The position numbers and the translations under genes are program-made. This document shows, piece by piece, positions 1 to 9,016 of a stretch of DNA of 40,380 nucleotides. The DNA is taken from positions 1-40,380 of the IMG/VR virus record IMGVR_UViG_3300028835_000209. One strand, written 5' to 3'. Source of the DNA: a virus. A model generated the notes under the pieces. That model was given only the letters and a program-made list of their open reading frames with translations. It was not told the origin of the DNA and ran no database searches. The first letter of the stretch is position 1. Every line of letters starts with the position of its first letter.

Positions 1-144
1 CCATCTTCACCTGTCGCTTTATTAACACGTACAACTGCGTTGCTATCTGCGTCATCTTCTATAGCGTCTTCTACTTCTGACGCTGTTGATGTTTCATCTA
101 CTCCATCATCTTTCAGAGTGACCGTTATAATAAAAGGGTCTCCA
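1..144. repeat. Terminal direct repeat, left copy (circular contig overlap)
   Basis: These 144 bases are identical to 40237-40380. Both copies lie inside the sheath gene and preserve its reading frame when overlapped. This is what a circular assembly, or a circularly permuted headful-packaged genome, leaves at its ends. It is more likely an assembly overlap than a biological terminal repeat, because it interrupts an essential structural gene. Confidence 0.9.
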
Positions 145-545
145 CTTGTTCCTGCACCTGTTCGTACAGCTGTAGTGTTAACTACTGAACTAGCTGTATT
201 TAACAAAACAATCTCAATAAAGTTACCATCTGCACCCTCAACTTTTGAAGTAAAAGTTAAGTTGCTATTACTTGCTACAAAACTTGTAGTAAGTGTTGCA
301 GTTACTGATTGCGTAAAGTCGACACCGAAAGCAGCAACCGTACTCAACCCTTGTGCAAAAATAGCAGTAGCCATATCAAACGCTCTAGTAGTACTAGGAT
401 AATCAACTGCAAATTCTGTTATACTATTGTATTCCTCATAAGCCCTTACAGCTTCTGTGCTCTGGATTAAAGGCAAGCCGAACCCTGCTTGCGTAGTCGC
501 TGGTGCTAATCTATTTACAGTTACATTTACACTCCTTATTGCCAT
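1..545 (-). CDS. Contractile tail sheath protein, N-terminal part (gene crosses contig junction)
   Basis: This is the first 181 codons of a gene that continues, in frame, at 40236 and ends at 39420. Joined, it gives a 453-residue protein. The ATG at 545 follows a near-perfect TAAGGAGGT. The product begins MAIRSVNVTVNRLAP and is rich in Thr, Val and Asp. The call as sheath rests mainly on gene order: it lies directly before a DUF3277-like tube protein and after the neck genes, and its size and beta-rich, Asp/Thr-rich composition suit the simple sheaths of compact myophages. In the virion it would form the contracting outer layer of the tail. The exact family (DUF3383-like or another) cannot be settled by eye. 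Confidence 0.75.
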   Translation of the reverse strand, partial: MAIRSVNVTVNRLAPATTQAGFGLPLIQSTEAVRAYEEYNSITEFAVDYPSTTRAFDMATAIFAQGLSTVAAFGVDFTQSVTATLTTSFVASNSNLTFTSKVEGADGNFIEIVLLNTASSVVNTTAVRTGAGTSGDPFIITVTLKDDGVDETSTASEVEDAIEDDADSNAVVRVNKATGED

Positions 546-562
546 TTTTTTACCTCCTTATT

Positions 563-1054
563 CTATAAAATATTATAATCAATATTCGCTTCATCAATAT
601 TTGTTATATTCTTCTCCAGTACGCTCTCTACTCTGAAAGTTACGTCAAATTGCAAACGACGTTCTTGCTCATCGACTATTAATATAGCTCTATCCGTAAG
701 TTCTTCGGTATCAACTACAACTATATTGCTTTCGTAAAGTTCTTCACTACCGAAAAATTCAAAGTAGCTTATGGCGTCAAGACCTGTTACGTGAGCCTCG
801 TCATAATCTAAAGAGTGAGCATTAAACGATATAACCATTCTCCCATCCTCTTTCCTAGTGAAAGTCCCATTATCATAACTTTCAGATTTAGGGTTTTCAA
901 ACTCTCCAGAAAATGTAGATATTATTACATAGCTCACATAAGGATAATCCTCTTTATTAAAAACAGAATTACCTTCAACAACATCAACATCTGAACCAAG
1001 GTGAGCATTTAATCCGCCTATGATAGCGTTTCTGATGTCTACAAAGCCAATCAT
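563..1054 (-). CDS. Neck / tail terminator-like protein
   Basis: The product has 163 residues and no membrane segment. Its place is the usual one for the tail terminator of a contractile phage: last of the neck genes and directly before the sheath. The stretch with DYPYVSY near residue 40 and the alternating beta strands are typical of small neck proteins of the gp12/LIC_12616 type, which cap the tail tube and join it to the head. The start codon overlaps the previous stop (ATGA), so the two genes are probably translationally coupled. Family membership is inferred mostly from order and size. Confidence 0.55.
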   Translation of the reverse strand: MIGFVDIRNAIIGGLNAHLGSDVDVVEGNSVFNKEDYPYVSYVIISTFSGEFENPKSESYDNGTFTRKEDGRMVISFNAHSLDYDEAHVTGLDAISYFEFFGSEELYESNIVVVDTEELTDRAILIVDEQERRLQFDVTFRVESVLEKNITNIDEANIDYNIL

Positions 1055-1404
1055 CTATTATTGTCCCTCCGCCTTTTAATAAAATAGCGTCTAAATTCCG
1101 TTTGAGTCAATCCAGAATAGTTATCCTCTTTATCAACAGTAAACCTTTCGCCTTGGAACTCGACAATACTGTTTATTTCAATTGTAGTTTCAACATAAAT
1201 CTTTCTATCATCACGCGTGTAAGTGCCTTCGGAGTACATCAAATCACTTTGTGACAGTGGTAATACTGCCCCTTTAATAGTTTCAGGTTCAGATTCTACT
1301 TCTGTGTATAAGCCTGTTTCTGCTCCAAGTGTTTTTGTTGATTTAATCAACTTTATTTCTTCTTGTGGTATCCCTGTTGGTAAAAGCGGTATTGGAAAAG
1401 CCAT
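1051..1404 (-). CDS. Head closure / head-tail joining protein
   Basis: A 117-residue protein preceded by AAGGAGTGATATAA. It starts one base after the stop of the previous gene and overlaps the next by four bases. The run of beta-strand segments with a very basic C-terminus (RRYFIKRRRDNNR) fits the small stopper/closure proteins that plug the connector after DNA packaging. I do not see a diagnostic motif, so the call rests on size, composition and position between the connector and terminator genes. Confidence 0.5.
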   Translation of the reverse strand: MAFPIPLLPTGIPQEEIKLIKSTKTLGAETGLYTEVESEPETIKGAVLPLSQSDLMYSEGTYTRDDRKIYVETTIEINSIVEFQGERFTVDKEDNYSGLTQTEFRRYFIKRRRDNNR

Positions 1405-1962
1405 TTATATCACTCCTTTAGAAAATCGGGAACTAACTGTAGTAATTCGGTAGTTGATTTTAGATACTAAAGTCCCTGTGTCGATTAAAGGGTTACTGCC
1501 TGTCTTATGTTCTAGCGTGTACGGGTGGTTTTTAGGTTTTTTTACTTCTACCATAGTGAGTTTTGTCTCAAGTACACAAAATTCACCTATAGCGTTTAGG
1601 GCTGTATCAGCTGTTGTTTTCCCGTCGAGGACAAGGTCAAGTTGCTTGCCAATAAAAGCCTGTATTTTAACTCGCTTCTTCTCTGCTGTTCTCCGTATAT
1701 ACGAACGTTCTGGTACAGTGATATGCTGTAAACTATTGCTTACAGGGAAACCCGTTGCACGCAAAAACGCTCTCATTTTATCTGTTATTTTAATCTTGAT
1801 ACCAAACTCGTTAACAGTCGCTATCATTAGAATCTTATCAGATTCAGTATCTAAAATACCTACTTCGATTTCTGACCTAAGTAGAATATCTAACTGCTTA
1901 ATTAAGCTATCAAAATCAAAATCAATATCTTCAACTTCTATTGTTATGCCTGATTTACTCAT
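1405..1962 (-). CDS. HK97 gp10-like neck / minor tail protein
   Basis: The 185-residue product has the pattern seen in the HK97 gp10 / virion morphogenesis group: an N-terminal helical part, a central VGI...ATVNEFG segment, then IPERSxxR (here VPERSYIRR, about residue 84) and the C-terminal PLIDTGTL (about residue 158), which in relatives reads PLIDTGQL. These proteins sit at the head-tail junction and help attach the tail. The start overlaps the upstream stop as ATGA and is preceded by AGGAGTTACTTACT. Position between connector and closure genes supports the role. Confidence 0.7.
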   Translation of the reverse strand: MSKSGITIEVEDIDFDFDSLIKQLDILLRSEIEVGILDTESDKILMIATVNEFGIKIKITDKMRAFLRATGFPVSNSLQHITVPERSYIRRTAEKKRVKIQAFIGKQLDLVLDGKTTADTALNAIGEFCVLETKLTMVEVKKPKNHPYTLEHKTGSNPLIDTGTLVSKINYRITTVSSRFSKGVI

Positions 1963-2639
1963 AGTAAGTAACTCCTGTATCTCATGATAGTCGAATAGTT
2001 CGCGGGGCTAATTTCATGCAAGGCTTGCAGGTCTGTTGAACCTGACCCAAACTGCCAACTTAAATCACTGATTTTAAAACTAGAAAGCCCTTTGGACGTC
2101 CCTCTTTGGCTCTCATCAATCGAAATCATGTTAATTACAGCACGTTCTAAGTCAGCTGGTAGAGTTTTCTTTCTTTCAGGTGGATTGGCGTCGTTAGGTA
2201 AAACGTAACCGCCTGTATAAATAATCTCAAGGTTCTTAGATGAAAATCTTGGATAGGGTGTCATTCCTCTAACAAATGAACTTTCAGCCCATTCTGTATT
2301 CCTAAATAGTCTACGTTCACCCTCGATTCTATAAGTATCAGCCTCAATTGTAGTCCTTGTTGAACTTCCATTAGAATTAGAAACTTTAGTCACCGAAACA
2401 ACCTCGGTAACTGGATAATTTCTAATAAGTATAGTTTGTGAATCTGTACCTGCATAAAATTCTGTATAATCTGCTATTCCGAAAGTCCGTCCTGTGAGGC
2501 GTTCAGCCCAGTCCGACCAAGCATTTATCAAGTCACACAGTCGTGCATCTTGGCTGTCGTCATCGTCTTTTATCTTTAGCTCTCTTCTTACGGCATCTAA
2601 AGTAGTCAATGCGTTATCTTGTAAGTTGCATACGCTCAT
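1959..2639 (-). CDS. Head-tail connector protein (HK97 gp6-like adaptor)
   Basis: The 226-residue product begins with a helical gp6-like fold: a segment TLDAVRRELKI followed by an acidic stretch and then LCDLINAWSDWAERLTGRTF, the typical alpha helices of the phage connector family. A beta-rich middle contains NYPVTEVVSVT, also common in the family. These rings bind below the portal and form the adaptor to the tail. The ribosome site is AGAGGTGA. It is longer than the classic 100-residue gp6 because of a C-terminal extension of roughly 100 residues. Confidence 0.75.
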   Translation of the reverse strand: MSVCNLQDNALTTLDAVRRELKIKDDDDSQDARLCDLINAWSDWAERLTGRTFGIADYTEFYAGTDSQTILIRNYPVTEVVSVTKVSNSNGSSTRTTIEADTYRIEGERRLFRNTEWAESSFVRGMTPYPRFSSKNLEIIYTGGYVLPNDANPPERKKTLPADLERAVINMISIDESQRGTSKGLSSFKISDLSWQFGSGSTDLQALHEISPANYSTIMRYRSYLL

Positions 2640-2650
2640 TTAAATCACCT

Positions 2651-3097
2651 CTAACTTACAGAATCTTCCGTTTCTGCCTTCCTAGGATTCTCTTGTACTG
2701 ATAAAACATTGAAAGTTCCACCAGAAGATGTAAGAGTAGATGTGATTTCTACTCTTAACCACCTCTTAACCCCAATATAACCAAGCCTAGTTGTTAAACC
2801 AGTTTCTGCAACTGTCAAAGTAAGGTTTGATAGCGTTGCTAAAATATCTTCTGAATCTGCTGTTGCACCATCTGTTATAACAGTAGGTGTTGCTTCATCA
2901 TCTACCTCGTTACCTTCTTGAATACTAATTACGTACTCACCGTCAAGAATCTCGTTGCCTGTTATTAAAAATTCATGACCATAAAACTTAACGGTATCTA
3001 TAATCGTACTTAAAGTTACAGTGTCACTAATAATGTTTTCATTTACCATTATTGTTTCCTGAAACATCGTATTGTGTATATCTTTAATTCCCGCCAT
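2651..3097 (-). CDS. Putative capsid decoration / stabilising protein
   Basis: The 148-residue product is nearly all beta strand, with many Thr, Val, Ser and Asp. It contains a central DGEYVISIQEG and a later LGYIGVKRWLRVEIT segment. Proteins of this pattern often follow the major capsid gene directly and are thought to sit on the outside of the shell. Here it starts 11 bases after the capsid stop, behind AGGAGAGA. The resemblance is to a recurrent uncharacterised group, so the decoration role is inference. Confidence 0.5.
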   Translation of the reverse strand: MAGIKDIHNTMFQETIMVNENIISDTVTLSTIIDTVKFYGHEFLITGNEILDGEYVISIQEGNEVDDEATPTVITDGATADSEDILATLSNLTLTVAETGLTTRLGYIGVKRWLRVEITSTLTSSGGTFNVLSVQENPRKAETEDSVS

Positions 3098-3108
3098 AAA
3101 AATCTCTC

Positions 3109-4284
3109 CTATTCTAGAATAAACTTAACTAATGCTTGAGTATTTAGTACATCGCCACCTGTACGAGTTGTCGTATAGTGCTTAATAACTCGTTTATCTG
3201 TTATTTCATCTCTGATTACTCTCATTCCGCTTTTATCTACAATCTGATATCCTGAACGAAAGTCTCCGTAGATTATAGGTTCGTTATCTACTATCAAATC
3301 ACCAGAACCATCAACTGCGTTTGGCATACTATCCGAAATTGTATATGGGTCGCCTAATAATCGTGCTGCGTCGCCTACTTGGAGGCTTGGTTGCCATAAA
3401 TATTGCCCTTCGTTGTCTTTCAAAGTTCTCAAATAAGCTAAAGTAAATCTGTTAAACAACCATCTTGCATTTGCACGGAATTTTGCACGTATTTCGGCTT
3501 GTAAAGTAATCAACGAATCAAACCCGTCAGTACCAAGTGTACCAGCGTCAAACTGCATCCTTTCAGACTGTAGCAGACCTCTTGGCTTCTCGTTACCGTC
3601 ACCGTTAATGAAAGCCTCTCCTTCCAATCTTGCAAATTTCTCTGCAATCCTTTCTGAAATCCAACCCTCCGTGTCAAAATCGGCATCAGTAAGCATTCTA
3701 TATGTGAGTGCAGGTTGTGCCGCCATTTCGTGAACTGCGATAGTGATGAACTCTATTTCAGCGTTTCCTGTGACTTCACGCTGTGACCTTTCTCCAACCC
3801 AACCAGCTTCCCAATCTGGGTCTTCTTTTTCAAATGCAAACTCCATTGCATCGCCCACACTGATACTGTTGACTGATGAAATTTGTCTAATAGGGTCGAA
3901 ATCTCTAACCCTATTTATGATTCCGTCTTGCATTATCTGTGGCACAAAAAATCCGCCTTGAGGATTGTTGTCAGTCGCCATCGCTTTATATTGAGCAGTT
4001 ATTGCTCTGTAGTCCTGCTCACGACATCCACGAATAAGAGTATTCATGAATGCGTTCTTATGCTCCATTTGTTCAGGTGTGTACTTAGAATCTTTCGTTT
4101 CTGTTGCAGGAGAAACCTTCCTATTCAGCATCACTTCTATTTCTGATTGACGCTGTAAGAGTTTAGACACTTCTTCATTTGCTTTAGTCGCTGCCTCCTC
4201 TTTCTCCTCAGCCCTTAGAGTTCTGTAGTCAGCTGTTGCCTTTTGAATCGCTTCGTTAATTTCTTTTCGTTCCATCTCAGTCAT
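3109..4284 (-). CDS. Major capsid protein, HK97 fold
   Basis: A 391-residue protein with the two-part layout of HK97-type capsids: a charged coiled-coil N-terminus (about residues 1-65, rich in Lys/Glu/Ala), which acts as scaffold and is removed, then the shell domain. Recognisable landmarks are GGFFVPQ (about 111), NGDGNEKPRGLL (about 228), and the late ARLLGDPYTISDSMP and YGDFRSGYQIVDKSGMRVIRDE stretches. The ATG overlaps the protease stop (TAATG), so protease and shell are coupled. There is no separate scaffold gene, which fits the N-terminal coil serving that purpose. Confidence 0.95.
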   Translation of the reverse strand: MTEMERKEINEAIQKATADYRTLRAEEKEEAATKANEEVSKLLQRQSEIEVMLNRKVSPATETKDSKYTPEQMEHKNAFMNTLIRGCREQDYRAITAQYKAMATDNNPQGGFFVPQIMQDGIINRVRDFDPIRQISSVNSISVGDAMEFAFEKEDPDWEAGWVGERSQREVTGNAEIEFITIAVHEMAAQPALTYRMLTDADFDTEGWISERIAEKFARLEGEAFINGDGNEKPRGLLQSERMQFDAGTLGTDGFDSLITLQAEIRAKFRANARWLFNRFTLAYLRTLKDNEGQYLWQPSLQVGDAARLLGDPYTISDSMPNAVDGSGDLIVDNEPIIYGDFRSGYQIVDKSGMRVIRDEITDKRVIKHYTTTRTGGDVLNTQALVKFILE

Positions 4285-5033
4285 TAGATTACCTCCGTAA
4301 ACATTTCTCTGATATTTTTGAATAACATTTTCTTTTCGTCTTCGTCTTCATCCTGTGCTTTCTCTTCTTCGTCTTCGTCTTCGGCTTTGGACGAACCCAT
4401 GATGTCCGATATCTCTTTCATACCTTCTTTTATTTTGGCAAACGCCGCTTCCATTCGTTCAGGGTTTTTTGTAGCTTTTTCTTCTTCGTCTTCATCGGTT
4501 ACTTTTACCTTTTCTTCTTCTTCTTCTTCTTCCTCCGCTTTACTCACACCCTCACCTCCTTCAAGGTTTTTGTAAGAACTGATAAGTGCTTTATCATTAC
4601 TTGCAAGTGTTACAGGGCTAAATTCAAACACCTCTACTTCAAGAAGTTCCCTTTGTTTCTTTTCATTGAATCTATCTCTTAAAGGGAAATACCCAATTGA
4701 CAGTTCAGTAAAAACACCGTCTTTTATTAGGGCTTTAACATCTCTTCCGTCAGTAGTGTCTGAAATCTTCCCTTCAACGAAAAGTCCTTTTTCGTCTTCA
4801 AACATACGAATTGGCTTGCCAATCGGAAGCTCGTTCATTTTATGCATTTTTAAAATCTTAACTCGGCTTGTATCTTTCAAGCTATTAGTAAAAGCACCTT
4901 TCATCATCACGTCACCGTGAGAATCTTCATTCCCAAAGACCGAAGCGTACCCTTTGAAAATGCCTTCTTCTTCATCAAAAGCTTTCAAATCCATCTCAAA
5001 AGGTACTACCATATGCTTACATTCCATGTCCAC
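4284..5033 (-). CDS. Prohead maturation protease (HK97 gp4 / S78-like serine protease)
   Basis: It cuts the capsid N-terminal scaffold during prohead maturation. The N-terminal half holds the family motifs: FKGYASVFGNEDSHGD (about 27-41), the catalytic-His region LKMHKMNELPIGK (His about 64) and the catalytic-Ser region ELSIGYFP (Ser about 112). The C-terminal third is extremely acidic, with runs of Glu and Asp from GAA/GAC codons, and could serve as a scaffold-like tail. I chose GTG 5033 because it is 8 bases from AAGGAGG; an ATG at 5027 is also possible. The gene is coupled to the capsid gene by TAATG. Confidence 0.88.
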   Translation of the reverse strand: MDMECKHMVVPFEMDLKAFDEEEGIFKGYASVFGNEDSHGDVMMKGAFTNSLKDTSRVKILKMHKMNELPIGKPIRMFEDEKGLFVEGKISDTTDGRDVKALIKDGVFTELSIGYFPLRDRFNEKKQRELLEVEVFEFSPVTLASNDKALISSYKNLEGGEGVSKAEEEEEEEEKVKVTDEDEEEKATKNPERMEAAFAKIKEGMKEISDIMGSSKAEDEDEEEKAQDEDEDEKKMLFKNIREMFTEVI

Positions 5034-5054
5034 TATATACACCTCCTTTCGACT

Positions 5055-5675
5055 TTACTCTAAGTCTTCTTCTGTACAAAATAGCTCAAAATATCCCTTA
5101 AATTGAGAGTCATCAGCGAATGAAGTTTGTATCTCTATACCGAAATTAAAGCTAGATTCTGTATTATTAGTTAGGATTCTCTCTAGGAATCCTATTGGAA
5201 TTGTAGTTGACACTGCTGTTCTAATAGCAGGAATAGCTTCTTCATCGCCTAAGTAACCTATAGATGGATGCGGTTCAATATTACTACCACCGATATCTGT
5301 ACCGATAAACTGAAACGTTGTGTCAGGTTGTACAAATGAAACACCTACCTCCACATGAGCAGAGAAGGCTGTTTCAGGGACTGTTACTGCGTTGCAGTTG
5401 CCCCTCATCTCAATTGAAAGAGTCCCTAAACCAATCCCTTGAATGTATCTCTCTAAAACTATTAATCTTTTCTTCGCAGGCACTGTAATTTTTAAAAAAG
5501 TTGCTTCATCTTCCTCTAAGTTGATTTCTGCACTTCTAATTATGAATGTCTTCTGCTCCCTGTTTAATTTTACTGCTGACGATAGAGTAGGTACACCGTC
5601 GTCGACATGCTTTATGTTATCATATCTGTCCAAATACGTACCTGCCGAAGGTTGGTACTGGTCTTGTTTTGCCAT
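5055..5675 (-). CDS. Uncharacterised virion-region protein
   Basis: The ATG at 5675 follows AAGGAGTGATTACT and gives 206 residues. I do not recognise the family. It is predicted soluble and beta-rich, with no signal or membrane segment, and has an acidic C-terminus (CTEEDLE). It lies between the minor head protein and the protease, so it is presumably a virion or assembly protein expressed with the head genes. A head fibre or second decoration protein is possible but unproven. Confidence 0.6.
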   Translation of the reverse strand: MAKQDQYQPSAGTYLDRYDNIKHVDDGVPTLSSAVKLNREQKTFIIRSAEINLEEDEATFLKITVPAKKRLIVLERYIQGIGLGTLSIEMRGNCNAVTVPETAFSAHVEVGVSFVQPDTTFQFIGTDIGGSNIEPHPSIGYLGDEEAIPAIRTAVSTTIPIGFLERILTNNTESSFNFGIEIQTSFADDSQFKGYFELFCTEEDLE

Positions 5676-5722
5676 AGTAATCACTCCTTCTCAGTATGTG
5701 AAGATTTTGCACTAACTGAATT

Positions 5723-6514
5723 TTATTCATAAGTTAAATAACATCTGCAACGAATAATCTCTTCTGGAGGGCCATTCGCTGCGTCGCCCGGAAAAAGTAG
5801 CCCGTTACTAAATTTATCAGTTATAGGTATCCGCTGTCTATCTAGGACAACGTGGTTAGCTAGATACCGTGGGGGTTCTCTTACACGCTCATCTCTCTGC
5901 GTGTTCCAAATCTTTGTAGCTACACCGCTTCTCGAAAGACCCTCAACTCCGCCTATCAAGACAAGCCCCAGAAGAGCAGTATCAAAACTACCTGCATTAA
6001 TTGCGTTATGGGTTTCAGTTTCAGCAATAGTACGAGCTCTAGAGGTACTAGCGATTGTCATGGTTCTGTTTAATCGCTTTGATATCTCTTCCCTAGACTC
6101 TTCTTCTGCTAAGCCCTTCCGTACATTATCTGCCAACTTCTTTCTAGTTGTCCTAATGATACTCGCTACTGCTCTAGCGATGTTGACAGCTGTATAAGTC
6201 GCTAGACCACCTGCGACTATTTCGCTACTTGTAGTCAGGTCATCGGTAAACCTTGTAGCAAATCGAACACCTGATTTGTAACTATCGTCTGCCATGTCAT
6301 TAAGGACAGCGGTTAGTTCCTCTTCTTCTTCTTCCCAATCAACCAAATCATTTACAATGTCGATAGGTTGTTGCTGTAAGCTTACATTACGAAACTTTTT
6401 CAGTATCCTTCTGCCTTGCCGATTAAAATAAGGCGACAGTCTTTTAGCGTTCGTTCTCATAAGTCGAGAGAGTAGGTTATTGTAAGACCGTTCTATCGTA
6501 TTCCTACTAGCCAT
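5723..6514 (-). CDS. Minor head protein, SPP1 gp7 / Mu gpF family
   Basis: The 263-residue product has the C-terminal head morphogenesis domain. It shows the pattern TQRDERVREPP...HVVLDRQ (about 207-229), then GLLFPGDAANGPPEEIIRCRCYL at the end, matching the family's R-D-x-R, H, PGD and E-x-I-x-C-R-C signature. These proteins bind the portal inside the head and may help DNA exit. The gene overlaps the portal stop by eight bases. The N-terminal half is helical and basic. Confidence 0.88.
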   Translation of the reverse strand: MASRNTIERSYNNLLSRLMRTNAKRLSPYFNRQGRRILKKFRNVSLQQQPIDIVNDLVDWEEEEEELTAVLNDMADDSYKSGVRFATRFTDDLTTSSEIVAGGLATYTAVNIARAVASIIRTTRKKLADNVRKGLAEEESREEISKRLNRTMTIASTSRARTIAETETHNAINAGSFDTALLGLVLIGGVEGLSRSGVATKIWNTQRDERVREPPRYLANHVVLDRQRIPITDKFSNGLLFPGDAANGPPEEIIRCRCYLTYE

Positions 6515-7754
6515 CGTCTCTATCTCCGTCTAAAGGCTCAATGTTTTCACCTAAAGGGACATCTACTAAATTCAGAGGGATTCTGTGTACATCGCCACCC
6601 TCAATATTGTCAAATCCTAAAGCTTCTCGCTTCTCGTTCTCCGTCAAGAAGGTAGCGTCTTTTATCTGGTCGAATAACTGCATACGTTCATCACGAATAG
6701 CTTCAATAGAGTCTAGATTAAGCTTAAACCTGAACTCGTCGCCGTATTCTGGCTTGAGAACTTGTTGATTGACTGCATTTACTATCTTTTGTGCCATTGG
6801 GATAACCGTATCAGTATACAGGGCCTTCTTAGCTTCCTTGTAGTTATTGAAAGTCTTAGCCGACGGGTCGCCTATCAGAATTGACGGGACACCTAACCCC
6901 TCGCAGATTTCCCTCGACGATTGGGTAATCCCATTCTGGAAATCCATTTCTTTTGGTGAAAAAGCTGTAGCCGTATAAGTAGCATTGCTTAAAACCACAG
7001 TCTTACCAGCGTTTTTAACTCCAGAGTTAGCATCATTGAATTGTGCAGTTAGTTCCTTTGCTCTTTCTACGCTCAAATCCTGCCCTCTAGCATCTATAAT
7101 TCCCGAAGGCGTCGCCCCGTTTTGAAGCAACGAAATGTTGTGTTCTCTACCTGCGTTATTCTGGTCAGCTGATTTTGCTACAGCCGAAATAGTCGACTGC
7201 CCTCTTCCTAAGCCACGATTTCGGTCGAGTGGGTCGAAGTTCTTAATGTGGAGTATCTCATCTAGCCTGAACTTTATTAGTGTGCCATTCCTGTATTCAT
7301 ACCCAAGAATTGGGTTTACTGGGTCGATAATATTAAATAGTATTTCAACTAAGTCAGGTCTTAGAAGGATTAATTCTTTAGTCTGCCCATTGTTGTTACT
7401 TCCATCACGCACCAAGTGAGTGAAAACATCACCCTCTAGGATTAAATTAATTACATAGCTCTCTAAGACGTCGTCAAACGTTTGGAACTCATTAGGTTCA
7501 GCAATCAAGTCTAGTATCGGGTGAATCTTTATCTCTACCTCTTCACCACTTGAATCTTTCTGTAGAAGTTGCCATTCTATAGTCTTAAGACTGTTACTAA
7601 TCTTCTGTGTACAAGCGTACACAACTGGATTAAGTTTATAGCCTTCTTTTGCTAAACTATCGTAGTTTTGTGGCGTTAGTCTAGGGGCGATAAGACTTGA
7701 GATAAATGAAAAAGAGTTTTTACCCCTTTGTACCAATTTACTTAAAATGTTCAT
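6507..7754 (-). CDS. Portal protein, HK97 family
   Basis: It forms the dodecameric ring through which DNA enters and leaves the capsid. The ATG at 7754 follows GGGGTGA, giving 415 residues, the usual size. Family landmarks include NPVVYACTQKISNSLKTIEW near residue 40, the stretch ending EILHIKNFDPLDRNRGLGRGQS (about 160-185), LQNGATPSGII, the GLGVPSILIGDP segment and NFNNYKEA-like sequence (here KTFNNYKEAKK) and LTENEKREALGF near the C-terminus. It follows terL by eleven bases and overlaps the minor head gene. Confidence 0.95.
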   Translation of the reverse strand: MNILSKLVQRGKNSFSFISSLIAPRLTPQNYDSLAKEGYKLNPVVYACTQKISNSLKTIEWQLLQKDSSGEEVEIKIHPILDLIAEPNEFQTFDDVLESYVINLILEGDVFTHLVRDGSNNNGQTKELILLRPDLVEILFNIIDPVNPILGYEYRNGTLIKFRLDEILHIKNFDPLDRNRGLGRGQSTISAVAKSADQNNAGREHNISLLQNGATPSGIIDARGQDLSVERAKELTAQFNDANSGVKNAGKTVVLSNATYTATAFSPKEMDFQNGITQSSREICEGLGVPSILIGDPSAKTFNNYKEAKKALYTDTVIPMAQKIVNAVNQQVLKPEYGDEFRFKLNLDSIEAIRDERMQLFDQIKDATFLTENEKREALGFDNIEGGDVHRIPLNLVDVPLGENIEPLDGDRDDG

Positions 7755-7765
7755 ATTCTTCACCC

Positions 7766-9016
7766 CTAAAAAACAAATATATTGGCTTGCTCTTGTTGTA
7801 TTGAATAACGTTCCATAGCGTACCTCATAGCGTCCATAAGGTGGTTGTGGTCATCTACAGGTTTATTGACCTTCTGTCCTGCTCTATCTTCTGCCCAAGT
7901 GTACATCTCTATCTCCGTGATAAAGTTCACACACTTAGGATGGATGATTATCTTGTAATCTTGTATATAGTCAATACCGTTCATGATACTGTCTTTACCT
8001 TTGACTGCGGGCTTAATCCGACGTATCCCTAGCCCTCTGATTCTATCAATGGACTTCGGTTCAGCAGAATCAGCAGTGATAACCTCTTTGCTATAGCCTA
8101 ATTTAGTTATCTCCTCATGGAGTCGCTCGTTTGACATACCTTTTGCGTACATCTCGTTAAACACGTACAACTGCTTATTATCTATATCAGCCAAGCCACA
8201 GAACAGGGCGGATTCATCGTTAGTATAACCAAAATCCAGCCCGAAAACCGATTCAACCTTATACCGTGACTGGATTTCACCTACACTAAATTCTTTCACC
8301 TCAAAGTTCTCATACACTAGTCCGTCAGTAATACCCCATTCACCTAAGCCTGCGACTACATACCGCCTAGGGTTACGTATCTTCATATCCTCGAACTCTT
8401 TACGGTCAGAATCGTCAAGGAACTCATTCATCAGGTAAGTCTTTGTAATCGCCATCAAATCAGAACTCGGCTCAGCATCAAAAAAACGCTTCTTCAACCA
8501 GTGACTCTGATGCCAAGGGTTGAACGTTAAAGTCATCTGCTTAAACAACCCATCGGGAACAGTTCCCCTGATACCTTCGTTGATAGTGTCAAAGTCCGCT
8601 TCATTCCTAATCTGGAATGCTTCTTCTATCCAGCACCAACATAAAACACCATTCTCTACTGTGATAGAAGTTATCTTCATTGAGTCATCTAGACCTCTGA
8701 AATATATCTTCTGTCCTGTACGTTTGAAGGTCATTTCTAACGGAGACTCTGTTATCTTCCACTTGTCGCTTTGCCCAAGCCTATTGATAGCCCATCTAAG
8801 TTCTGTAAAACATGAATCCTTAAGAGACCTGTACGTTTGTCGAACAACTAGAAGGTTAGCCCCCTTGAGCTGTTGCAAGTGTGTTATGTACCATATTGCT
8901 GTTGACTTGGATTTCTTCGACCCTCTACTACCTTTCACGACTCTGTATCGACCCCTAAACCACCAGAATTCATCATAGTTTTCACCGAGTGCTTCATAAG
9001 CCGAAAGATTAGGCAT
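7766..9016 (-). CDS. terL: Terminase large subunit (PBSX/Terminase_3 type)
   Basis: ATPase and nuclease of the packaging motor. From ATG 9016 it has 416 residues. The Walker A-like segment is VVKGSRGSKKSKST (about 26-39), the Walker B-like segment LCWCWIEEA has the Glu pair, and the RNase H-like nuclease domain shows FGLDFGYTNDESAL, ITADSAEPKSI and DDHNHLMDAMRYA, which carry the three acidic metal-binding positions. The start overlaps the terS end; an upstream ATG at 9034 is equally open and neither has a clear ribosome site, so translation is probably coupled. Confidence 0.95.
   Translation of the reverse strand: MPNLSAYEALGENYDEFWWFRGRYRVVKGSRGSKKSKSTAIWYITHLQQLKGANLLVVRQTYRSLKDSCFTELRWAINRLGQSDKWKITESPLEMTFKRTGQKIYFRGLDDSMKITSITVENGVLCWCWIEEAFQIRNEADFDTINEGIRGTVPDGLFKQMTLTFNPWHQSHWLKKRFFDAEPSSDLMAITKTYLMNEFLDDSDRKEFEDMKIRNPRRYVVAGLGEWGITDGLVYENFEVKEFSVGEIQSRYKVESVFGLDFGYTNDESALFCGLADIDNKQLYVFNEMYAKGMSNERLHEEITKLGYSKEVITADSAEPKSIDRIRGLGIRRIKPAVKGKDSIMNGIDYIQDYKIIIHPKCVNFITEIEMYTWAEDRAGQKVNKPVDDHNHLMDAMRYAMERYSIQQEQANIFVF

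Noticed and set aside
1-144. Terminal repeat as a biological direct terminal repeat or transposon end
   Set aside because: It interrupts the sheath gene, and merging the copies restores the frame, so an assembly overlap or circular permutation is simpler.
4318-4575. A Ser-rich plus-strand open frame
   Set aside because: It is the reverse reading of the GAA/GAC repeats in the protease tail.
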